From Streptomyces sp. CCM_MD2014 (GTDB lineage Bacteria > Actinomycetota > Actinomycetes > Streptomycetales > Streptomycetaceae), in contig NZ_CP009754.1 in NCBI RefSeq assembly GCF_000772045.1, positions 7,626,001-7,690,000 on the forward strand: a stretch of 64,000 bases of DNA. The letters run 5' to 3'. The notes under the pieces were generated by a model. The model made no database searches, had not been told where the DNA came from, and saw only the letters and a program-made list of their open reading frames with translations. The number at the start of each line of letters is the position of its first letter. The first letter of the stretch is position 1. Positions 17,214 through 24,224 of this stretch are shown one piece after another. The position numbers and the translations under genes were made by a program.

Positions 17214-17481
17214 AGCGGAAGCGTTCCGGACACCACGCCCCTTGCCGGCGGTCCCGCCTTCCACGTCGGCCGCCGGCCCACCCCGTACCGGGCCCGCTGC
17301 CGTTGGCCGCCGAGTGTCGTGCCGCCGCTCTCCGCACCGTCCCGCGTCCTCCGGACGGCCGACGCGCCGTCAGGGGCGGTACCGACCCGCCGGTTGCCGA
17401 CGGCCGGGGACGCGGACCCGCCGTGCGGACGCCGCCGGGACCGCGGTGCACGGTCCGCGGCAGTGGACGGTCACCGCCCGG
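17214..17481. other. Intergenic stretch with no gene seen
   Basis: Between the hairpin and the end of the minus-strand ATP-binding protein gene I find no frame with coding character, no ribosome site with a following gene and no clear repeat. The sequence is uniformly GC-rich. Confidence 0.5.
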
Positions 17482-18030
17482 TCAGCCGACAACGGCCGAC
17501 CGGGCGGGAGCGGGTTGGGGACTGCCGAGCCCGACCGCGTGCTCGGCCTCGGCGAACGCGGCGGCCGGCACCTCCTCGACCAGACGACGCGGCGGACGGG
17601 CCGACACGGGCGGTGCGGCGGGCGGCTGGGCGGTGACGGCCGTCGGGAGTGTGAACCAGACGACCTTGCCCGATTCGCCCTCCGGTCGCGCGCCCCAGCT
17701 CTCGCTCATCGCGGCCACCATCGCCAGCCCCCGCCCGCACGTCGCGAGCGGCTCGGCGTCGTCCACGACGGGCAGCCGCGGATCGTGGTCGCGCACGGAA
17801 ACCGTGAGCCGGTCCAGGAGGAGTTCTATTTCCACGGTGCACGTCTTCTCGGGCCGCGCGTGCAGGTGGACGTTGGTCAGCAACTCCGTCACGCCGAGCA
17901 CCGCCCGGTCGATCAGGAGATCCATATGCCAGTAGCGCAATTGCGCAGATACGATTCTGCGGACCTGGCCGATCCGCGACGGCAGGGCTTGCAGCTCCAC
18001 CGTGCAATGTCTGCTTGGGTGAGTGATCAC
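17482..18030 (-). CDS. RsbW-like anti-sigma/regulatory ATP-binding protein
   Basis: 182 residues from GTG 18030, which has GGGGAG eight bases upstream; the frame extends further but that part lacks family character. It is a GHKL-type HATPase_c_2 domain: N-box ELLTNVHLHA (about 64-73), G1-like VRDHDPRLP and G2-like CGRGLAMV, then a Pro-rich tail. Streptomyces encodes dozens of these single-domain kinases, which bind sigma factors or STAS-domain anti-anti-sigma partners. No partner gene is adjacent, so its target is unknown. Confidence 0.85.
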   Translation of the reverse strand: MITHPSRHCTVELQALPSRIGQVRRIVSAQLRYWHMDLLIDRAVLGVTELLTNVHLHARPEKTCTVEIELLLDRLTVSVRDHDPRLPVVDDAEPLATCGRGLAMVAAMSESWGARPEGESGKVVWFTLPTAVTAQPPAAPPVSARPPRRLVEEVPAAAFAEAEHAVGLGSPQPAPARSAVVG

Positions 18031-18215
18031 GGCTGCGACTCCCCGACATAGAGGTCCGGAAGAACACGGAGTTCGGATCCAGCGAGGCGCACACGGCGCA
18101 CGCCGCCCGCTGTCATGCCCGGCGGGCTGGTTCGCAGCGTTATCGCCGGTAAACCCAGAGTGACGTGAGACCAGCGTGACGCAAGGGGTGAGGTACCGCA
18201 ACTTACGGACATCTC

Positions 18216-18539
18216 TCAGACGCGGCGTCCGGCCGCCCTGCGCACCGCCTCGATGAAGCGGCGGGCCGCGGGCGGGCCCGGCTCGCCGGGTGCGGGGTCA
18301 CGCTCGCCGAGGGTCAGCAGATACCGCTTGCCGTTGAGGTCGGCGAGCGCGCGGTCCTCGGGACCGAACCACGGGCGGGAGGCGCGCACCGCCTGAACCG
18401 GCGCGCTGTCTATCTCGCTGCCGTAGCTGGTGAGCAACTCGACCCGGCCGCCGCTGATCCGGACCGTCCCGGCCCGGGTGAGTGACCGCAGCCGTTTGCC
18501 GATCCGCACCCCCGTGGCCCTGAACTCCGGCTCCGCCAT
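18216..18539 (-). CDS. Small conserved-looking protein, function unknown
   Basis: 107 residues, MAEPEFRATGVRIGKRLRSL at the start. No signal peptide, membrane segment or catalytic motif is evident; the composition is basic and the middle contains SYGSEIDSAPVQAVRASRPWFGPEDRALADLNGKRYLLTLGE, beta-rich in appearance. The start ATG 18539 is preceded by GAGGGGG. The frame stays open upstream to 18932 but that part is low-complexity. It is divergent from the cysteine desulfhydrase gene. Confidence 0.6.
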   Translation of the reverse strand: MAEPEFRATGVRIGKRLRSLTRAGTVRISGGRVELLTSYGSEIDSAPVQAVRASRPWFGPEDRALADLNGKRYLLTLGERDPAPGEPGPPAARRFIEAVRRAAGRRV

Positions 18540-18897
18540 GGCCGTCGCCCCCTCGTGCCCGTCGGTTGCCGGACCGTGCACCGACCGCGGTGCTCCCGGT
18601 ACCGGCTCGTGTCGTGCTCCAGTGTGCGCCCGCGACGGGAATCCGGTCCCGCCGCTGGCAGTCTGCCCGGACCGCGCCCCGAGCACCAGTACGCGCCGCC
18701 CCTTTCCGGAGGAGACCGGAGCACTCGCGCGAATGCGCCCCCTCCACCGCGCCCCCGCCCCTCCGCGGCGCCGCCCCAGGGGGCCTTTGGGGCTCTCAAA
18801 GAGGTGTTTATGCAGGTGAGAAGCGTGTGGAAGGTGTTTATGATCGAGCTGTCGGCCGCGCTGTCCGCCGTCGGCGCGCAGCGTAAGGAGCCCAGAA
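18540..18897. promoter_or_regulatory. Divergent regulatory region with 30-bp-phased direct repeats
   Basis: 358 bases without a supported gene separate the small unknown protein from the desulfhydrase gene. Two identical 11-base repeats, AGGTGTTTATG, start at 18802 and 18832, exactly 30 bases apart, in the last 100 bases before the desulfhydrase start. A short hairpin (GCCCCA 18773-18778, TGGGGC 18788-18793) lies just before. The repeats could be sites for a dimeric activator or repressor on one DNA face. Confidence 0.5.
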
Positions 18898-20022
18898 GTG
18901 AGCACTGACCGGCAGACCGCACCCGGCGCCACCCTTGACGTCGACCGCAGCGACGCCTCCTACCGCACCTGGCTGAAAGAGGCCGTCCGCAAGGTCCAGG
19001 CCGACGCCAACCGCTCGGCCGACACCCACCTTCTTTTGTTTCCGCTCCCGGAGCGCTGGGGCATCGACCTGTACCTGAAGGACGAGTCGACCCACCCGAC
19101 GGGCAGCCTCAAGCACCGCCTCGCCCGCTCCCTGTTCCTCTACGGCCTGTGCAACGGCTGGATCCGTCCGGACCGACCGGTGATCGAGGCGTCCAGCGGC
19201 TCGACGGCCGTCTCCGAGGCGTACTTCGCGAAGCTGATCGGCGTGCCGTTCATCGCCGTCATGCCCCGCACGACGAGCACCGAGAAGATCCGGCTGATCG
19301 AGTTCCACGGCGGACGGTGCCACTTCGTGGACGACTCCCGGCGGATGTACGAGGAGTCGGCCCGCCTCGCGGCGGAGACCGGCGGCCACTACATGGACCA
19401 GTTCACCTACGCCGAACGCGCCACCGACTGGCGCGGCAACAACAACATCGCCGAGTCGATCTTCCGCCAGCTGCGGCTGGAACGGTATCCCGAGCCGTCC
19501 TGGATCGTCGCCACGGCCGGTACCGGCGGCACCTCCGCGACCCTCGCCCGCTACGTCCACTACATGCAGTACGACACCCGTGTCTGCGTCGCCGACCCGG
19601 AGAATTCCTGCTTCTTCGAGGGCTGGACCACCGGCGACCCCGACGTCTCCTGCGACCGCGGCTCCCGCATCGAGGGCATCGGCCGGCCCCGGATGGAACC
19701 GAGCTTCGTCCCGGGCGCGATCGACCGCATGATGAAGGTGCCGGACGCGGCGAGCGTCGCGGCGGTGCGCGCCCTGGAGCGGGCCGTGGGACGCAAGGCG
19801 GGAGGCTCCACGGGCACCGGGCTGTGGAGCGCGCTGAAGATCGTCGCCGAGATGGTGGCCGCGGGGGAGCGGGGCAGCGTCGTGACGCTGCTGTGCGACC
19901 CGGGGGACCGGTACCTCGACAAGTACTACTCGGACGACTGGCTCGCCGGACAGGGCCTCGACATCGAGCCGTACACGGAGGCGATCGAGTCGCTGCTGCG
20001 CACGGGGGCCTGGCCCCACTGA
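18898..20022 (+). CDS. cds1: PLP-dependent L-cysteine desulfhydrase (Cds1-like)
   Basis: 374 residues from GTG 18898, preceded by AAGGAG. Fold-type II PLP enzyme: Lys72 in HPTGSLKHRLA is the expected Schiff-base residue, ASSGSTAVSEA binds the substrate carboxylate, and GTGGTSAT is the phosphate loop. From memory it matches Mycobacterium tuberculosis Cds1 (Rv3684) across its length, including RSADTHLL, RATDWRGNNNIAESI and IEGIGRPRVEPSF-type phrases. Cds1 degrades cysteine to pyruvate, ammonia and sulfide. A cysteine synthase role is the alternative. The downstream gene is convergent. Confidence 0.82.
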   Translation: MSTDRQTAPGATLDVDRSDASYRTWLKEAVRKVQADANRSADTHLLLFPLPERWGIDLYLKDESTHPTGSLKHRLARSLFLYGLCNGWIRPDRPVIEASSGSTAVSEAYFAKLIGVPFIAVMPRTTSTEKIRLIEFHGGRCHFVDDSRRMYEESARLAAETGGHYMDQFTYAERATDWRGNNNIAESIFRQLRLERYPEPSWIVATAGTGGTSATLARYVHYMQYDTRVCVADPENSCFFEGWTTGDPDVSCDRGSRIEGIGRPRMEPSFVPGAIDRMMKVPDAASVAAVRALERAVGRKAGGSTGTGLWSALKIVAEMVAAGERGSVVTLLCDPGDRYLDKYYSDDWLAGQGLDIEPYTEAIESLLRTGAWPH

Positions 20023-20042
20023 CCGACCACGGCCGTGCCGGG

Positions 20043-20516
20043 CTACGGACGCCGCAGCCGCCGGTCCAGGGACGTCACCGCGCCCCGGAAGGCCCGTCCC
20101 AGTCCGGGACGCGCGCGGTCGAGCACGAAACGGAACAGCGCGGTGCCGTCCGCCGCGAACGTCCACCGCACCCGCGTTCCGGTACCGGCCGGCATCAGCC
20201 GCCACTCCTCCAGCATGGCCCGGGCCCCCGGTGTGTTGGTGACGTCGACGCGGTAGGCGTACACCTCGGGACGCTCGGCCGCCAGCACCGTCTCCACGAA
20301 GCGCGTACCGCCCCTGAGCCGGATTTCGCGCCCCGCGCCCTCACCGATGGGACGGGCGAAGGTCACCGCGGAGAACCACGCCGTCCAGCCGGGCACGTCC
20401 TCGGCCAGGGCGCGGAAGACCGCGTCCGGAGCGGCGGAGACCTCCCGCGCGAAGACCAGGCGTACCGGCGCCGTCTCGACGAAGTCGAGACCCACCGGTC
20501 GCAGTCGGCGCGCCAT
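20043..20516 (-). CDS. SRPBCC/polyketide-cyclase-like protein
   Basis: 157 residues. The pattern is that of the START/SRPBCC hydrophobic-pocket fold: an early VRLVFAREVSAAPDAVFRALAEDVPGWTAWF, a central beta-rich stretch with YAYRVDVTNTP, and a C-terminal long helix with FRFVLDRARPGLGRAFRGAV. Such proteins bind lipids or aromatic ligands, or act as cyclases or thioester-related enzymes; nothing here picks one. Convergent with cds1, 20 bases apart. Confidence 0.75.
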   Translation of the reverse strand: MARRLRPVGLDFVETAPVRLVFAREVSAAPDAVFRALAEDVPGWTAWFSAVTFARPIGEGAGREIRLRGGTRFVETVLAAERPEVYAYRVDVTNTPGARAMLEEWRLMPAGTGTRVRWTFAADGTALFRFVLDRARPGLGRAFRGAVTSLDRRLRRP

Positions 20517-20686
20517 GACCACCACCCCCTTGTGCGAAGCCGCGCGTGCGGACGATCGGCCGGGTGGCGCCACCATAGCCCCGGGCGCGTCGGGTGTCAG
20601 TGTGGCGGGCACCACACGGAATGCCTGCGCGGTGCCTCACCGGGCAGCCCGCGCGATGCCGAGCACGGCAGGCGCCCTCGCGCACA

Positions 20687-20728
20687 CCGAAGCCGAAGCC
20701 GAGTCCGAAGCCGAAGCTGAATCCGAAT
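20687..20728. repeat. Seven-unit hexanucleotide repeat
   Basis: Seven degenerate copies of CCGAAG (CCGAGT, CTGAAT and CCGAAT variants) sit directly beyond the stop of the DeoR gene. They fall in a 230-base gap with no supported coding frame (20517-20746). Confidence 0.75.
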
Positions 20729-20746
20729 CCGGCGCCCACGCCGACG

Positions 20747-21571
20747 TCAGTCGGCCGCGGGCTCCGGCTCGCCCGCCACGACCAGTCCGAGGTGCTCGGC
20801 GACCTCCGCGCGAGCCCCCGCCGAGAGGCCCGAGTCGGTCACCAGCGTGTCCACCTGCTCCAGCGCCGCGAACGAACTCAGGCCCACCACGCCCCACTTG
20901 GTGTGGTCCGCCACCACGACGACACGCCGTGCCGACTGGACGAGACGCCGGTTGGTCTCGGCCTCCGCGAGGTTCGGCGTGGACAGGCCGGCCTCGGCCG
21001 ATATGCCGTGCACACCCAGGAACAGCACGTCGAAGTGGAGCGTCGCGATCGCCTGGTCGGCCACCGGGCCCACCAGCGAGTCGGAGGGCGTGCGCACCCC
21101 GCCGGTGAGCACCACTGTCGCCGCGCCCTGCCGCGCTCCCGAGGTGCGCTGCGCCACGTGGAACACGTCGGCCACCCGCACCGAGTTGGTGACCACCGTC
21201 AGATCCGGCACGTCCACCAGCCGGTGCGCCAGCGCGTACGTCGTCGTGCCGCCCGACAGGGCGATCGCGGCGCCCGGCGCGACCAGTTCAGCGGCGGCCC
21301 GTGCGATGTCCTCCTTGGCGGTCGGCTCCAGACCCGACTTCGCCTCGAACCCGGGCTCGTGGGTGCTCGCCTCGGCCACCGGGACCGCGCCCCCGTGCAC
21401 CTTCTCCAGGACCCCCTGCCGGGACAGCGCGTCCAGGTCGCGGCGGACCGTCATGTCCGACACGCCGAGCTTGCGGGTCAGCTCGTTGACCCGGACCCCG
21501 CCCCGGCGGCGGACCTCGTCGAGGATCAGGGCGCGTCGCTGCTCCGCGAGGAGGTTGGGATTCTCACTCAC
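20747..21571 (-). CDS. DeoR-family transcriptional repressor
   Basis: 274 residues from GTG 21571 with AAAGGACC upstream. The helix-turn-helix (about 20-60: RVNELTRKLGVSDMTVRRDLDALSRQGVLEKVHGGA) is a textbook DeoR N-terminus, followed by the sensor domain with ALSGGTTTYALA, VLTGGVRTPSDSLVGP and VVVVADHTKWG. It is distinct from the DeoR at 4429. No sugar-catabolic operon is adjacent, so its target may be elsewhere or only itself. The 255 bases between it and the divergent membrane protein are the likely control region. Confidence 0.9.
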   Translation of the reverse strand: MSENPNLLAEQRRALILDEVRRRGGVRVNELTRKLGVSDMTVRRDLDALSRQGVLEKVHGGAVPVAEASTHEPGFEAKSGLEPTAKEDIARAAAELVAPGAAIALSGGTTTYALAHRLVDVPDLTVVTNSVRVADVFHVAQRTSGARQGAATVVLTGGVRTPSDSLVGPVADQAIATLHFDVLFLGVHGISAEAGLSTPNLAEAETNRRLVQSARRVVVVADHTKWGVVGLSSFAALEQVDTLVTDSGLSAGARAEVAEHLGLVVAGEPEPAAD

Positions 21572-21826
21572 GTACGCTTCGGTCCTTTCGCCGCAAAACC
21601 GTCCGACACGCCGACGCACTCGCTCCGATGAGGACTTCTCCCCGCACCCGTGCGCGGACGTCCCATCCTCGCACGCCCCGCGACGGCCCGCGCCACCGCC
21701 CGCCCGGCCGCACCGGTCACACGGTTCGGGGAGATTCCGTGCCGAGGGGTGTAGGACGCCCGCGGAATGGAGATCCTTGTGCCCGCACGGACACAGCCGA
21801 CGGCGCGTCACGGGGGAGTGCGGACA

Positions 21827-24184
21827 GTGAAAGAGGCACAGGAAAGGGCCGGGAAGGGCGGGACGGACGGGAGGAGCGGCACCGCCCTGGAACTCCTGGT
21901 GCACGGAGTGGGCGGTACGACACCGGCCGAAATGCTGGACGATCCGCGGACCGTGCGGATCACCGGCGACCACGTCGCGGCCGTCTTCCGGCGCACCGAG
22001 GACGCCGACGCCGAGTCCCGGCCCGAGGACTACCGCGGCCGCCCGGTGCCCGAGGCCTACGTCTGGTGCAACCTCACCTCCGGCAACGGCAGCCGCGCCC
22101 TGTGGCTGCTGCTCCTGCCCTTCATGGTGGTCAACATCGCCCACTGGATGCGGCCCGCCGCCGACGGCCGGATCCGCACGGTCCGCCTCTACGGGCTGCT
22201 GCTGCGCCTCACGGGTCTCACCCTGACGGTGCTGCTGGTCGCCGCCGCCTGCGAGGTCGCCCTCGACCTCGTCGCCTGGCAGTGCGCGGGCACGCGCGCG
22301 TGCGCCGAGCGGCACTCCTGGCTGGGCTTCCTGTCGCCCGTGATGTCGGACGGCGGCTGGTGGAGCACGCCCGGCCGCAGGCTCGCCCTCGCGGCCGCGG
22401 TGCCCGCCGCGCTGACCGGGCTGCTGTGGTACCTGTCGCTGCGCACCTGGCGGGCGTACGAGTCCCAGCAGCCCATGGCCCGCGAGACCGACCCCGAGGA
22501 GGACCCCCGCGGCGGAGCGCTGGGCCGGCCCGGGTTCTGGTACGGGCGCCGGCTGGTGGCCCGGCTGCGTGCCGCGCACACCGCCGCCGGGCTGCTGACC
22601 GTCGCCGCCGGGGTCGGTGTCCCGGCGGCCCGCTTCGACCGCCGGCCGGGCGGACCCGCGGTGCTCGACACACTGGGATGGGCGCTGCTGGGGGCACTGG
22701 TCGCGGGGGCGATGGCCGTGGTCGCGGTGGTGTGCCGCCGGGGCCGCAGCGAGCGGCGCCTCGACCGGGAACTGGACGCCCACCTCGTGCGCAGCCTGCC
22801 GCTCGCCGCTCTTCTCCTGTTCGTCCTCGCCCTGCTGTACGGCGGCTGGGCCCGCCCCGGGTGGACGTCGCAGGGCCGGCTCTCCGGGGACCTGGCCTTC
22901 GGCACCGTCGCCCTGGTGCAGGGGCTGCTCGTCATCGCCCTGGCCGCGGTCGCCCACCTGCTCCACCGCAGCCGCCCCGACGCCCGGGCCGCAGTCCGGG
23001 GCCTGGGCGGTCCCGCCGTGGCCATGCTGGCCTGTGCGCTGGGCGGCGTCATGTCAGGCGGCGTCGCCCAGCGCGTCTCCGACTGGATGGACGGCACCGG
23101 CACGTTCCTGGAAGGCCCGCCCGTCCTGCTGACCTGGCAGGCATCCGTCATCCCGCCGCTGCTCCTCGTCGTGCTGCTGATGTGCGCGGTGCTCGCCCGG
23201 CACACCCTGCGTCTCGCCCGCGCGGAACGGGACGCGGTGGAACGCGACCACCCGGGCGAGACCGGGGACGCGGGGCGCACCCGGCGCATCGCGCTGACCC
23301 GGGCCACGGCCACGCTCACCGACCGGGCGCCCCTCCTCGTCGCCATCACCTCCACCGCGACCCTGCTGCTCGGCGCCGGAGCCCTGGTGGGCGCCCTGAC
23401 GACCGAGCAGGTGCCCGGCGAGGCCGCGCGCGGCACGTACGCGGTGGTCCAGGGCGCCGCGCAGACCGCACAGGAACTGGGCTCCTGGCTGATCGGCCTC
23501 GGCTTCATACTGTTCGTCACCTGGGGCCGGCGTGCCTACAAGGACGCCTCCGCGCGGCGCACCATCGGCATTCTGTGGGACGTCGGCACCTTCTGGCCGC
23601 GCGCCGCGCACCCCTTCGCACCGCCCTGCTACGCGGAGCGCGCGGTGCCCGACCTGACCTGGCGCATGGCGACCTGGACCCGCGTCACCGGCGGGCGGCT
23701 GGTCATCTCCGGGCATTCCCAGGGCAGCGTCCTCGCCGCCGCCGCGTCCTGGCAGCTCGAGCCGTCCGCCCGCAAGCGGGTGGCCCTGCTCACCTACGGC
23801 TCCCCCCTGGAGCGGCTGTACGGCCGCTGGTTCCCGGCCCACTTCGGTCCCGGCGCGCTCGCCTCGCTGCACGAGGAGGTCGACTGCTGGCGCAACCTGT
23901 ACCGGCGCACCGACCCCATCGGCGGCCCGATGCGGCTGCCGGGCGACGCGGGCCCCGCCGTGGACCGCGCACCCCTCAAGGACCCGCTCACCTACGGCCG
24001 CACCGAACTCCACCCGCTGCCGGCGCCGATCCTCGGTCACTCCGACTACCAGGCCGATCCCGCCTTCGCGGAGGAACGCGCGCGGCTGCTGGCCAGGCTG
24101 CGCCCGGAGGTCCCGGCGCCGCGCCACACGAGCGGTGCGGCGGCGTCCGTCCCGGCGGCGGACGACGCGACCGGGAACTGCTGA
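21827..24184 (+). CDS. Large integral membrane protein with serine-hydrolase motif
   Basis: 785 residues from GTG 21827 (GGGGGAG eight bases before). The N-terminus has LLVHGVGGTTP (about 19-29), typical of an alpha/beta-hydrolase oxyanion strand. About seven or eight hydrophobic helices occupy residues 95-580. The C-terminal part has LVISGHSQGSVLAAA (about 625-640), the G-x-S-x-G nucleophile elbow, and a late GHSDY (about 742) that could supply the His. The hydrolase strands thus bracket a membrane domain. A lipid or glycolipid esterase at the inner face is plausible. The gene is convergent with the beta-helix/AAA+ gene. I do not recognise a characterised homologue. Confidence 0.72.
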   Translation: MKEAQERAGKGGTDGRSGTALELLVHGVGGTTPAEMLDDPRTVRITGDHVAAVFRRTEDADAESRPEDYRGRPVPEAYVWCNLTSGNGSRALWLLLLPFMVVNIAHWMRPAADGRIRTVRLYGLLLRLTGLTLTVLLVAAACEVALDLVAWQCAGTRACAERHSWLGFLSPVMSDGGWWSTPGRRLALAAAVPAALTGLLWYLSLRTWRAYESQQPMARETDPEEDPRGGALGRPGFWYGRRLVARLRAAHTAAGLLTVAAGVGVPAARFDRRPGGPAVLDTLGWALLGALVAGAMAVVAVVCRRGRSERRLDRELDAHLVRSLPLAALLLFVLALLYGGWARPGWTSQGRLSGDLAFGTVALVQGLLVIALAAVAHLLHRSRPDARAAVRGLGGPAVAMLACALGGVMSGGVAQRVSDWMDGTGTFLEGPPVLLTWQASVIPPLLLVVLLMCAVLARHTLRLARAERDAVERDHPGETGDAGRTRRIALTRATATLTDRAPLLVAITSTATLLLGAGALVGALTTEQVPGEAARGTYAVVQGAAQTAQELGSWLIGLGFILFVTWGRRAYKDASARRTIGILWDVGTFWPRAAHPFAPPCYAERAVPDLTWRMATWTRVTGGRLVISGHSQGSVLAAAASWQLEPSARKRVALLTYGSPLERLYGRWFPAHFGPGALASLHEEVDCWRNLYRRTDPIGGPMRLPGDAGPAVDRAPLKDPLTYGRTELHPLPAPILGHSDYQADPAFAEERARLLARLRPEVPAPRHTSGAAASVPAADDATGNC

Positions 24185-24224
24185 GAGCTGCCGGGTGCCG
24201 TTGCCGGTTCCTCTACGGCAGCTC
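24185..24224. terminator. Hairpin between convergent genes
   Basis: GAGCTGCCG (24185-24193) pairs perfectly with CGGCAGCTC (24216-24224). It spans the gap between the membrane hydrolase and the stop of the AAA+ gene and could act in both directions. Confidence 0.45.

Noticed and set aside
20687..20728. Hexanucleotide tract as part of a coding repeat protein
   Set aside because: The frames that read through it have no start signal and no similarity to neighbours.
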